Shown here: positions 34,197-45,700 of the stretch, piece after piece
How positions within the stretch are numbered: the stretch's first letter is position 1
Layout of the letters: every line of letters begins with the position of its first letter
Assembly (NCBI GenBank): GCA_023053545.1
Contig: JAKZAN010000007.1
Coordinates: 5,394,001 to 5,458,000, forward strand
Origin: Lepidurus packardi
Lineage: Eukaryota; Arthropoda; Branchiopoda; Notostraca; Triopsidae
DNA: 64,000 nt
Direction of reading: 5' to 3'
Position numbers and translations under genes: made by a program
The notes under the pieces: generated by a model
Databases searched by the model: none
What the model saw: only the letters and a program-made list of their open reading frames with translations
Told to the model about the DNA's origin: nothing

Positions 34197-36315
34197 TTCT
34201 GGATGTCTTTTGACTAGATACTCTATTACCTTAGCTTATCTGTTTTACAAAGACTGCACGTGCTTCCGCCTTTGGCAATACATGATATGACAGTCCGTTC
34301 GTCTGGCCACAAGAGAATACTTGTTTCTATTAAATTAGAAAAATGAAAAAAGGGGAAGAAATTAATAGTTCTAGTCGTAATACTCTGCTACTACGGTACG
34401 TATTCAGGCACACCAACGGAGTAATTACCTAATAAAATGGACAGTAGCAAGCCAAAGACAACAATGAGACAACCGATGACGGAATTCACGACAGAACCAA
34501 GTGGCGAAATGTCATATTTACCCCCGAGTGGACGGTATATTTACCAACCAGCTGACCTTGGCACACGGCACCTTGGTTGATTTGTCTATCCACGATTATG
34601 ACTACTTTCTATTATTTCTGTATTACCTAACTGTTATGGGTACGAGACACGTTCTGTTTCGATTTAATGGAAGAAATATGTATACAAGAAGTTTCAGTTT
34701 AAGTCGAAAGATTCATAATGTACTCTTCATGTTTACTAGCGAACGAAACTGAGTTGGGTATTGGTGAATGACAAGCTCGATAGATGGCATCAACATCAAT
34801 GGCAGCCTTAACAGAACAGAAGGCGTGAAAAAGTAATTGGCTTTTCGAAGTGGAAGAGTCATCAATTAAAATGCACAGCATGAAAAAAAAATGCTAATAA
34901 ACCTTTTCTTTTGATATCCCTGACTCCCTGACCCTGCTATACTATAACTTTGGCTTTTAAAAAAATTAATGGCGCTAGGTCCTTAACATGAACAAGCGCC
35001 CACGTCCGTTGGCTTCATTTGCAATTCCAATAATGTGTAACGAGCTGGACTCGCGACTCTTCAACCCACATGATAATTCTAATGCAAATGAGTTGGCGCA
35101 GTAGGGTGATTAACAAACAGGACCAAATAGCAAACGCCAAAGGGGGCCGGGCAAAAATATACGAAACTGAACTAATTGATATGCTCATGGCTTTTCGCGC
35201 TTCAGTTCCTGCCTAATGAACTGACCATTTTTACAATCGTGCGCTAGATGCCAATAAAAAAAATCGACTAAATCATCTATTTGGAAACGTCCTGCTGCTC
35301 CTCCTTTATTATCTTAATATAATTCGGACTTGAGAAAAATAAATTTCAAAAAGGGTCCACTCCTCGTATGCTTAGCCCGTTCCTTTCTGTCCATCCCTCT
35401 CCTCATTTGCCTCCATTTTAAGTTTTTCTTTCTGGTGCAAATTTGCCTTGCCTAATTCTCTTTCGCTGTAACTTTTTCTGTCTCGCTACGGGTCTCTTTG
35501 GTAATGCTGCTTGCTTGAGAAAAGAGCTCGTGCCTCCTTTTTTCTAATTCTGGTCACGGATTTTTTTCTTTTCAAGCTCTAATTTCGCCGCTCGCTTTTC
35601 CGTTCCACCTAGCCAGACAACTTAATGAGTGTTTCATATGCATTAGAGGAGGAAGAAATGTAAAAGCTTTTTCTGTTCAAGAGGGACATCCACGATGAGC
35701 GGGGAAGACGCGACAGCAAATCTTTCATATAAAATCCCGTTCCTTCCCTTCGTTTTATTTTGTTTTCTTTGGCTGGATCACTAGGAGCCCCTCATGAGGG
35801 AGGATGAGATAACGAGACGAAATGGGATCTTCTCACCTGTGAAATGCAAATGTCGCAGCTCCATTTACTCGTCCTATCCCTTAATTGCTAATGGTGACTG
35901 ATTCGTCAAGGTGACCCGCTGGGACTTTGCGAAGGTTTCTTTCTACTCGTGCACATTAAAAAGAAAAGAAAACAAGAGAAAGAAAAACGCTGTGGGGGAA
36001 AAAGAGCGACTCAAAGAGGAGGGAAACTTTTCCCTCATTTGCATATGCACTCGGGCGTGTTGTACCAGAAGCGCTACAGATGAGATGCGCGAAGCTTCGC
36101 TCATTGCCTTGATTGGTTGTGCCCAGCGCAAAGCAAGCACAAAACTAACAAAAGAGAGTTCATAATAAGGCAATTTCTTCCCAAAAAGAATAACTAAGCG
36201 GAAGCTCTAAGAAAGAGTTTGTTGGGCCCCAGTAATTTTCCTAATTTGTATCGAAAGAAACAAAAAGACGTATATGTAGAACTGAGTGGGAAAACAAATG
36301 TGGAGTTGACAAAGC
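34197..36315. other. No gene seen
   Basis: A/T-rich sequence upstream of the CYTH gene's 3' end. It contains an exact TATGCAAATGA on the minus strand (36035-36045), the one-mismatch AATGCAAATGA at 35081, and the perfect palindrome GCGAAGCTTCGC at 36089-36100. Confidence 0.5.
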
Positions 36316-37351
36316 TCAGGGAAATGCTGCCATGACAATCTTATCCAATAACTCAGTCCAGTCGCATTGGGCCAAAGGAAGTAAACCTATGTGAATAGAA
36401 CGAATTTTGGAAAATTATACTGGCAAAAACGACCTAAAATTTCAAAAAGCAAACTACCTAATTTCGAAGCCAGCTCATCAATCCTGACAAGAGCTGTGTC
36501 CACTCCGACCAAACTGGACACCTTAGCTTCCACATCCGCGAGGAGACAACCGGGGCCCATCTCTTCAAGATCAATGTGACACTCGTTCACCTCAAGGCGA
36601 CAGTTGCGACGCTCTAGCTTTGCAACGGGTATCAATCGCCCGGACTCGAGCCAACGAGACAGTGCTGACCTTACAAAGGCAGGATCCTTTGTTTCAATGG
36701 CAGTTTGAGCTTCAGTCTCACCCAACTCGGCAAAAGTGTTGAGCAAGGCCACGATGCTTTCTTCATCCTCAGTTTGACCAAACAAGGTGTCGACTGAAAT
36801 TTCGGCACGTGAATCGAAAGGGTATCGCAGCGTCCAAACATCGTTTCTCAAATGGAGAGCGTAATGGTTAAGGGCCAATCTATAGTTTTTGAAATCGAAG
36901 TATTGGTCGAAACCGTGGTCCTCGGTTATTACTTTCCCACCCAGTGCTTCAGTGAAGAATTGGTAATTGCCGGAAAGTGTAATAAACTTACGTCGAAAAA
37001 TAACCGTCCTCTGTTCTCTGGACGGTTCTTTCTCGAGTTCGCCCGGGCCGTGAAATTTCATTAAGGCTTCGGATTCGTCCACAAAGACCCAATTTTCCAA
37101 TGCGTCACCATCATAATCTTCTTTATGAAGCCCATCGGTTGAACTTGCAGCAGACCTGTATTTGAAAGAATAGCGGAATTCGATTAGGGGGATTTAAAAA
37201 GAAAAAGACAGCCTTAAATAATGTACAGTACAATACGTTCACAGTATCCAACTCTCTTTTTAGCTATAAGGAAATTTCACCCTTCGTGAGAACTCCCGCT
37301 CAAAGAAGCCCGGATTCGTTCTCTAATCTTGAGCCAAGCACGGGATGCCAT
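36316..37351 (-). CDS. THTPA-like: Thiamine-triphosphatase-like CYTH-domain protein, divergent active site
   Basis: Three exons join in phase: 37281-37351, 36458-37155 and 36316-36386 (donors GTGAAA and GTAGTT, acceptors CAG and TAG), giving 840 nt and 279 aa; human ThTPase has 230. The CYTH fold is recognisable from RRKF (about 78-81), through DQYFDF (about 107-112) and LHLRNDVWTLRYP (about 124-136), to HIDLEE (about 217-222) and ADVEAKV (about 230-236). Known members hydrolyse thiamine triphosphate or other triphosphates with metal in a beta-tunnel. The N-terminal ExExK signature is lost here: the position reads VIFRRK, so both glutamates are missing although the lysine remains. The enzyme may therefore be altered or inactive. 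A basic N-terminus (MASRAWLKIRERIRASL) could be a mitochondrial presequence. GTTATAAACG, about 50 nt upstream of the ATG, could be a TATA box. Confidence 0.87.
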
Positions 37352-39213
37352 AACCAAAATGTAAGCTTTGGCTTTAGCCTGGTAACTTCATGGAAAAGAC
37401 GTTTATAACTGGCTTGCTCACCGCCTCTTTGTGTACTTCCCGTGTAACTGGGTGTATCTGTTCTTTTTCGAAACAGAGAAAACAAGCTGGTTGTTCTTGC
37501 TGCAAGAACTACACGGTTTGTTTTTCTTTTCCTTTTCTTTCACATGTCTTTTTCTGTGGGGGGGGGGGGGGAGCTTTCAGTGGTTCGCCTACGTTCTGCC
37601 GAGTTTCCTTCCTAGTTGCTCCTATAACACGCATTCAATGTTTCCAGTTCTGGCAAGTAACTGATACCCAGCCACCATAACCGTACAGGTCATTTAAGAC
37701 GTACTAATCGTTGCCAGACGCTACACAGACAAGACTATTGGGTCCCCATCTTATCCATTAGCTACCACTTCGCCAAAGATTGTTTGGACAACTTCCAACT
37801 CCAAATTCTGCTTCCAGAATAAAAACCATACGCAGTTGGATGCAACTCATGACCTAAAGCTTCCTAATCCTAATGACACCTTTTACCGTCTTTGAGACAC
37901 CCCAAATAAAAGTCTTTCCGGTATTACCTTCCTTCTTGTTCTTATTCCATCCTTTATATGATCCGTATAATTAATCCTTTATTTATATGAAGAAAACAAT
38001 ATCACAGAAATATAAGGAATTAAAATTGTATTTAACAAAGGGGCTTAGCAGGCCTGCGGATCAGTGAACTGTGATTCGCAATAACGCAGTAAAAATCAGT
38101 GTCATTAAAGGTCGTGGCTACTAATGACAATGATGTTTGTGGTCCGCAAGATTATAGAGGCACCCATGGGGATGACCTAATGGGTCATTCCGACCCCTCA
38201 GTCAGCACATGAGGAAGTGTTTGCAATGACTATGGTCAACCCGAACCCCAGAAACAGAGAATCGGGATATGGGGAAAAATGTATATCCCAACACAGCACT
38301 CATTAGCATAACCTTCATAGGTCACACACAACGACAAATGCGTTCTGCTCTGCTGTATGACACATTTCAGAGTCCGAGAAACTGCCAGCATTCGGGATCG
38401 GGTCCATAATTTTCTTTCGGCCCTAATCAGCATCGTTACTCTTAGGGGTTCGTGGTGCGTTCACTCTCATTGACATGGACTATCGGCTTACTTAGCCCAC
38501 AGCCCAGTCAAGAATCGTTAATTAAAATGTCGTGTCCAGGTTCCGGTCTGGGTTTTCGTACTTGATGGATGTGTGAAGGGAGGGTCAGTTGTCTTCACTT
38601 GCCCTCCTTTGCTGGGGCCAAGATGAAATAAGATGGACAGTCCGCTTTTGTTCTTATGTTACCCCATCAGATATGACGAGTAAAAATGGAGGCAAAACAA
38701 GAACCTTTGAGAAGCTACAGCTTTTAACTTGCTGTGAGCAACGGCACAGATAAAAAGGGGCGTTGGTGTGACTTTTATCGGTGTTGTCCATTAAGTATCA
38801 TAAGGGTGGATCCCGTTAGCCCGAAGGTCTTGTCCTCCGCCTCCTCGTACGCAGGCTTATGGTTACATTTATCACACATGTCCGACGAGACATTGAACAC
38901 GATAACCTCTTGCTTCCCTAAAGTCATTGTCACTTGCAACGACTTTCCTTAAGTAAGGCATTTCCAGGCTGCGTGTTCCGAACCTATTAATCTGCCATAA
39001 TTAACAACATTCATTCTTCTCTAAGCTTGACTGCACAAAGTAGCGCTTAATGACTATTGTTATCGAGTCCATAGACAAACTTCTTACAAAAACTGGCTAA
39101 ACAAAATACATCGGAACCTTTACTATTCAAGAACTAAGCAGGACTAACGTTCATAGTTGGTACACAACAGTCAAAAGACCATTCAAACATTGTATAGTTT
39201 TCATACATTGCAG
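37352..39213. other. Intergenic, no confident gene
   Basis: Holds the G14 tract (37558-37571). A minus-strand ATG at 38927 opens a 50-codon frame to 38775 with a CDKC motif and acidic patch; nothing supports expression. A pyrimidine-rich stretch follows the CYTH start. Confidence 0.4.
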
Positions 39214-39367
39214 TATAATAGTTTCCTTTCTTGGAAAATTCTAAACAAAACGAATTCCACATTACCCGGCTACCAGTTCCCAAGCGAACCGAACTCGACA
39301 ATTCCGACTTTTTACAGTAATGAACAAGGCGCGGCAGACAATGCAAAAGGCCTTTGTTGGTCTCCAG
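39214..39367 (+). CDS. Candidate exon, possibly upstream part of the 42.4-44.7 kb gene
   Basis: The segment runs from a CATTGCAG acceptor to a CCAG|GTAATC donor, and only one of the three frames is open (about 51 codons, including STLPGYQFPSEPNSTIPTFY). It contains potential N-glycosylation sites (NKT, NST, NST), which would suit an extracellular protein. A possible next exon starts at 39499 after TTATGTAG in a compatible phase, but its end cannot be fixed. No family is recognised, and linkage to the downstream gene is inferred only from strand and proximity. Confidence 0.3.
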
Positions 39368-40278
39368 GTAATCAATTAGAAGCTATGGAGAGGCTAACAG
39401 TCGTGCATGTTCAATTGCGTAGGAACTGGTTCCAGCCTTATTCTTGTTGATTTTACTTTTTTAACTACACTGGTTCTCGAACTTGACTTATTATGTAGGC
39501 AAGACAACCTTCCTTTTACTCATCCTGCAAGTTTTACAACACATCGGTTCAGCTGGTTTTGCAATTCAAAAAGAGCCAACCCTAGCCACACGGGTGCGCT
39601 GCCGCTTTAGAGCCTTTCTTTCAATAAAAGCGAATGCCCCAAGATACAAGGGGAAACAAGCTTGGCAGTCTACGCTCTCTCTTTCTCTCGGCATGGAGAT
39701 TCCGAATCTGATTATCTGTGATTTCCACCCTTTTTGATACCACGGTCGCTCTATAGTCAACCCTTTCTGATGACCACTCTTGCATACGAAGACATACAAG
39801 ATTTTGTGCTCATCTATCATTAGCCGGACGACAAGGCTTATGCAGAAGGGCAAATCGTACTAGCAATTGCCTTGTGGTGCTGAGCAGATTCAAGCGAGGG
39901 TCACTGCCGATAGAACATCTTGCTTCAATGTTTTCCGAGGTCGAGCTGAGGTCAGGTCGCACTGCATGCATAATGGAGTGGACGTTTTCTCCTTCTTCCC
40001 CTAACATAACATCCATCCAGCACTACTACCAACAAAGAATTTGATGGCCACGATAAACCACGGCCAACACATCACAAACTGGACTCCAGCACGCATGAGG
40101 TCCTTCATCTTGCCTCATTCATAGCCCACCAAAAAAATTTTCCTATTCCTCTAGCGCCCTCATCAATACCCGCGTGCATAACTCGGAATCTTCCTGAGTC
40201 CATAACCAATTCGCTAGCACGTAAAAAAGCAATAAAAATGCTTGCTAGTTCTTGCCATACCTAGCATCTCATTTTCAG

Positions 40279-40410
40279 TTCTATATACTCAAGAATGCTT
40301 CACTATAACAGCCTTAACCCCAATAAGCACACTCGTCGTAATAAGCCAACACGGCTCTCTAGGTGTCGTCCGCATAAAATCCAAGTTTATGCTGAATCGC
40401 AGCCATACAG
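40279..40410 (+). CDS. Candidate exon with beta-strand pattern
   Basis: An excellent CATTTTCAG acceptor opens a frame whose translation includes CFTITALTPISTLVVISQHG followed by SLGVVRIKS, a strand-turn-strand pattern like that of the 42.4-kb gene. The donor at 40410 (ACAG|GTCTCT) is weak and the frame stays open for another 90 codons, so the right boundary is doubtful. It could be an internal exon of the same plus-strand gene; an intermediate exon would be needed for phase to match the exon at 42412. Confidence 0.25.
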
Positions 40411-41624
40411 GTCTCTCGTTTCTTTCTTGGCATTTTGGCCTCTCTCATTATGCAACCCCGGGTGGCGATCTTAACGAGCTAATCGATAGATCGAGACTCA
40501 TTAATCACAAGTCATGGCTAGTCCGTCATAGAGAAGCCCGAGGGGGTCTTCTCACTGTGACCCTAAAAGACAATGGCATCTCTTCTTTTGCCCTTTTCTT
40601 ACTCATCCCTCCCTCTCCCTCTCCCCCCTCTCTCTCTCTCTTCTCTCGCTCCTGTCTGCAACGTAACATCTCATATACCATCTCCAAGACATAACAGAGT
40701 TTCATCCTTCCACATAATCATGTCTGACCATAAGTAATCGAGACAAGAAGGAATTCCATGTTACTTTTTGCTTCTTATACAGATCATAATTTGCGTTCAA
40801 GGTCTCTCCATCACCGACTCCTCCTCCTCACCAAACTAACAGGACAAGGCAGCAACTTAACTAAGTATTGTCTCTGGGTGACTCAAATCCAAATACAAGT
40901 TGACCATCTAGGTACATCGGTTCACGTTGAGTGACTTTTCATGGGCTGACCGGGGCTTCGCAAGCTTCGGTGCATGACACAGCAAACGAGCTAAAACCCA
41001 CACAGTCACATTCCGAAGTTGTTGAACAAAATGGTTACATCATTTGTCTACAAGTCATTAGCTGATCAGCGTTTTAGGAACTGCAGCTGTACGGTTTTTT
41101 TCTTAACATTTCCCCCTTAATTGGAAGGAAAACAAAACCCTTAAAAGCTTTTAACTAAATAGGGGCGAAAATGCGCTTAAAAGCTTTCTAAAGCGGGGCC
41201 GCAACATCTTCACTCCCTAAAACCCAAGGGTGAACATCGAACGTACATAACATCGGCAAGCATCAGTTTAGAGGAACTTGTGTATCTCTCAGTGCTGCTA
41301 AGACCTCACACATGGCTCATTCGGTTCGCTTCACTTTATAGACGAGGTCGCAGGTCATTGTATCCGTCATTACATCCCTCAGCTCGCTTTCTTAATATTT
41401 AAAAGGCTTTCTCTTACGGCCTCCTTTCCCTGTGCTCTTGCCTTCCGAAAGCCGGAATGTGTTGAACCCATTTGTCAAGGGGTTACTCATCCCTTGCATA
41501 TATTCCGGTAGAACAATGAACAGCCTGCTATATATGGGAGTCAAGCCCCCTAAAAGCTAACCTGGTCATCACTCGAACACGGGGTGTCATAAACTGAAAA
41601 ATTTAAACCCAAACGGGGCATTCT

Positions 41625-41925
41625 CCTGCAGTTGAAAGCCCAATCACATGTAGAAGAAATAGGCTTTGTCTTAATACTTGACGATATTTTACGCAAAAAT
41701 ATACGGTAGTATTTCACAATAAAAAGTGGAATATATTCATTCGAACATGGATTTATAAAAATTCAAATCGAACCAAGCAAAGGGTTCTCTCTCGGAGTGG
41801 GGGATGCACGTGTAGAAGATATTGACTTTGGTCTTGACTGAGAGATTTGTAGGTTAAAATATAGTCTTGTATTTCGTAATAAAACAGTGGAACATAAATG
41901 GTTCAAAGAACGATTTTACAAAAAA
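41625..41925 (+). repeat. Diverged tandem duplication, period about 161 bp
   Basis: Units at about 41625-41765 and 41785-41925 share C.TGTAGAAGA, CTTTG.TCTT, TTGTATTTC/TAGTATTTC followed by .AATAAAA, AGTGGAA.AT and GATTTA. Diverged but collinear; lies in probable intronic sequence upstream of the 42.4-kb exon. Confidence 0.65.
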
Positions 41926-42411
41926 GGAGAAATAGGTCTAGGCCAGGCACGGTCAAGTTCGACATAGAGGAGGACTATAGGGTGAAAGAACAGTGGTATA
42001 TAGAGAGTTCGATGGGAGGCGCGGAGGGCGCAAAGGCTGAAGGAATAAAAAAGAAATGGCGTCTTTGGAGTGGACTGAGACGTCGTGATCAATATTCGGT
42101 GCATAAGAGCGCCGAGGTCGGGACACGTGCCATAGTCTCTCTCACCGGGCCAAGGCGTTTCAGCAACTCTTTGCCCAGAATCTCACTATTGTAGCGGTTG
42201 CGAAGAGCCACGGCAGTGGAGTATTCGCAGCAACAGACGACCCCATCATTTCTTTAATTTCGTTAGGCAAAGGTTTTTAAACCTCCAAATAAAAACAGCA
42301 GAAAACAGAAAACTTGGGAACTACCTATAGTGCAAAGGTTCAATCTTCTTATTGTGCCATATAAACTTTCATGCGTCTTCCCCTCGTTCCCCACAACCGA
42401 ACTTCTTCAAG

Positions 42412-44748
42412 TACCCACGACATGTAACCTTGAACTTCCTTATGGATTTCCCCGGCTCTTTAGTGTTGTTTACCAATTTACCAATTCATGAAAGTTATGT
42501 TTGCGGGGGAGAAGGATTATTCCTACCTATTAAGGTAAGATGAGTGCTAAAGAAAAGGCACGTCTCCTAAAAAGGCATAGAACAGTATAGAACATAATTG
42601 ATCAAAATACGTCGGCCAAAAGTGAGCCTTTTTGGTCATTAGCTTAAGCCAATTAGGATGCACTAAGCTCCACACAAAGGGTGTGAAACCTTGCAAAACT
42701 TATTAAGACTTATCCAATTAATCAGTTATTCACGCCGAGTTAAAAAGAATAAAATAAAAGTGCATAGAACTGTAACGCTTCTTTTCGTTTACGAACCCTT
42801 TTCAGGCTTGCGACTTGGCTGCAGTTCCTCAACAAACTATTGCGTCTAGATTGGATTTCCTTGGAAGTGTTTTGGTCATTTCTCAAACGTTATTCGTTAC
42901 AGGTAAGTGCCGATTGAAATGCGAATCAGGTGCTTTTTTGTGCTGTTTCGTTTTTTCATGTTTTGGTGGAAGATAGCCTAGCGATTGTCAAAGTCGAATC
43001 TGACCTACCGAGTTTTGGTCATTAATCTACCCAAAGTGTTCAAAGTCCAGGACTGATGGCTATCTGACAAGCCAGCGTGAGATAGGTCTCACAATTGCAG
43101 CACCATCAACAGGGGGTGCCAGCAATGGTAGAAACCCATTGGTATCACCCTCTCTTTAGCTTTAGAAGCAGTCCGTACTACAATTATAGCTTTTGGACCG
43201 GCATAAAACATCTCCCTAATCGGTTAGACCGTATACACAATACGACAACTGCAACCTTCACACTGTGGGAATAACTAATCATGGAACGAATCCATTGTGG
43301 CGGTTGTGGTGATGCCGTTTGCCACAACAACCAGCAGCATCTTTCGCGCCAATCAAAGCTCACAACCCCACATACCTCGTTTATATGACGCTTTCAAAGT
43401 AATCTACGTTTACGAGGCTTACACGTTACAAAATCAGAATCCCCAACATAAAATATGGCATCTTTTTGCTTGTTAATCCTAGGATTTTTTAATTGGTTTA
43501 ATTTGTCTTTTGTTTGGGTTCAGATGCACGACTGGTTGGGAAACGGTAAACTTGGCAAAGTATGAAGCTTGTTTTTCGAGGTCAGCGTTGTTTGGCGAAC
43601 GCTCTAATGAAACTTTTTAACAAAGGGATTTGAGAAAAAGTTGGAAAGGAAGAAATTAAGATTCGAATGACGATAAGAACATGTTTTTCTGAAGGTTAAA
43701 CTAATATTGAGGCTTCGTTCACCAATATGCAAATGAAGTGTGTCTTGTAGCGAACACGGAAAGAGGAAAATCATGCCAAAGATCTGAAATTACAAGGCAG
43801 AATAGTGCTCGTACCTGGTACAATTTCTATGCCAATAAAGTATTTGCGCAATTACAACGAAAACTAGTTTATAATATAAAAAACAATAGTTTACAATATA
43901 CAATCATTATTGCAGTGTGTAAAACTCCAAATAAATACTGAAAACGATGTTATGATTAGGGAATTGTACCAAGATTTTCATTCTTAATTTTAAGAATAAT
44001 TATAATTTAATTGTAAAATAGTTTCTGGTGCCTGGTATCCCTTTTATGCCAATAAAATATTTGCACGATTGAAATGAAGAACTGTAGTCTACAATATAAA
44101 AACGTAATTTGGCGGCAACTCATTATTGCAATGTGTAAAACTCCAAATAAATACCGAAAAAATTTTATGATTACGAAACTGTAAAAAATTAACAAAAATT
44201 CATATTTAATTGTAAGAATGTTTACATTTTAACTTCACAAAAGTAAAGCGTTTTCATCTCGTGTTCACTCAGTGAAGAATATAAAAAAATATTCTTATAT
44301 GGCTTCGGAACTTCTTTCCCAACATACGTTTGCCAGGACGCGAATTCCTGCCGAAATTTGAACAAAAGCTTCAAAGGTAATGTAATGCTCTTCAAATGTA
44401 ACGTCCCGTAGTATTAGATGGAACTATTGGGATGCAATCATACCGATAGAAAGGTGTATTCTTCACACCCCTTCATGGCATTCTTGCATAATGCATAGCC
44501 AGTTTGGTTAGGATGCAAGCCAAGCGCGAGTCAAGGTGACATGGGAGGAAGACGACGGTGAAATATGCCAAGTCCTTAAAGCTCTCCTTGGACTCCATCT
44601 TCGAATTACTTATTCGTATACTAATCTGCACGACGGAGCATTAAATTCAAAAAAAGCTGTTGGCTCACTGCTGCGCGGTTCAAGTTCACCTCGCTCAGTG
44701 GTGCTGCCCAAAACTATACTACAAAACCTTCGCTATATGTATAATTAA
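42412..44748 (+). CDS. Multi-exon gene of unknown identity (3' part)
   Basis: Five exons chain in phase: 42412-42534, 42806-42902, 43524-43545, 44273-44381 and 44512-44748. Splice sites are strong (donors GTAAGA, GTAAGT, GTAAAC, GTAATG; acceptors TTTTCAG, GGTTCAG, CTCAG, GGTTAG). The first exon's acceptor CTTCTTCAAG is the least certain, and coding probably continues upstream. About 194 codons read through, including VTLNFLMDFPGSLVLFTNLP, GSVLVISQTLFVTDARLVG and KIFLYGFGTSFPTYVCQD. The alternation of short hydrophobic strands suggests a beta-rich, possibly propeller-like fold. The last exon ends LPKTILQNLRYMYN. I recognise no family. Two GTAATG donors occur in tandem at the end of the fourth exon; only the second keeps the long final frame open. 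AATAAG/AATAAT variants lie just after the stop. Confidence 0.6.
43811..44190 (+). repeat. Diverged tandem duplication, period about 216 bp
   Basis: Units at about 43811-43980 and 44028-44190 share GT.CCTGGTA, TATGCCAATAAA.TATTTGC, ACAATATAAAAA and a long near-identical block CATTATTGCA.TGTGTAAAAC + TCCAAATAAATAC. It sits wholly in the intron between exons 43524-43545 and 44273-44381. Confidence 0.85.
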
Positions 44749-45151
44749 GCTTTGGGATATTGAGAATAAGAATAATATAATCAAGCCCCGAGCTATAGTC
44801 AGTTGACGCAGTTTTAAGAAACAACAACTAAAGGTAGTGGTCGTGGTTTCGGTTACATTTTTTGGTGCTTTCAGAGTGTGACTTGTGCTATAAGAATCTA
44901 TCATTCCAAGAACCCCATGAACCTTTTGTATGTTAAACGATCCGGAATGAGAAACAAAAGTCAAACTTGCATTCATCAAGGCGAATGTGATTGAAAGCCT
45001 TGGTCGTAAAGCTCGTTTGCATAGAGGTGTGAGATGAGTTGTTACAGCTAGTGAGACGACGAGGAGGGTCCTCCTTTTGCCTTTTGGTCGGACCGATCCA
45101 CTGAAAATGGAGCGGTCGCACCTTCCTAACATGACCTCGATCTGACGCACA

Positions 45152-45700
45152 TCATTTGTCATTCCTGTATATACACAAAGTTGATGTTATTATTTTTTTA
45201 CTCCCCCAAACAAGTTAAGAAAAAAAAACTGACCGTTTCGTGTCATCCCGACAACAAACATGGGGAAAAAATCGCTTTCTATTACTGTCACGAAAAAAGT
45301 TCTTCAAGATCATGCTGAGTTCGGCTGAAACCACATTTTCGTCCTGGAACCAATCGAAAAGTATCAAGAATTGGATTGGTATACGATTAAGAAGTGAATG
45401 AGATTACTTTTTCCTTTTGAGTCATTACACTCGTTTCGTTTTTTAGGACTAGACCCACTGTCATAAAGAAGTTTCTTTTCCTCTGCCATCTTCTATTTTT
45501 TTTGTATTTTTTTCTTGGGGGTCTGTGTTCGAATCGCAGACTTGCGTGCACGATAGAACCATGCTCTTATGAACAGGCATTGCTTGTCGACCCACCTCCA
45601 CCATTACTCGGCACCGAAACGTCTTAATGAATAACAACTGAAGAGCCATGGTAGAAAAACGTCCAATATTATAACATAATCTAGCAGCAAGCCGATAATC
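45152..45700 (-). CDS. Candidate 3' end of an unidentified minus-strand gene
   Basis: Three segments chain in phase: 45596-45700 (35 codons, acceptor ATTTGCAG, donor GAG|GTGGGT), 45234-45343 (acceptor GGTTCCAG, donor CG|GTCAGT) and 45152-45164 (acceptor ATATACAG, then four codons and TGA). The middle exon reads VVSAELSMILKNFFRDSNRK and continues to a Cys-Cys pair, a convincing helical-protein composition, but I recognise no family. The gene would converge on the plus-strand gene ending at 44748, leaving about 400 bp between stops. Upstream exons were not found, and the intron between the first two segments carries a tRNA-like/SINE-like stretch. Confidence 0.35.
45480..45595 (-). mobile_element. 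Possible tRNA-derived SINE in intron
   Basis: On the minus strand this stretch has a D-arm-like TTCATAAGAGCATGG, then GCGATTCGAACACAG resembling a pol III B box (three mismatches from GGTTCGAATCC) within a GTCTG...CAGAC stem, and then an A-rich 3' end of two A runs. That order (tRNA-like head, A-rich tail) is typical of SINEs. No target duplication was identified and the A box is poor, so this is tentative. TTCGAA is itself palindromic, so part of the match may be fortuitous. Confidence 0.3.

Noticed and set aside
38775..38927. Minus-strand 50-codon ATG frame with a CDKC motif
   Set aside because: Coding-like composition but single-exon, short and without promoter, polyadenylation signal or family match.
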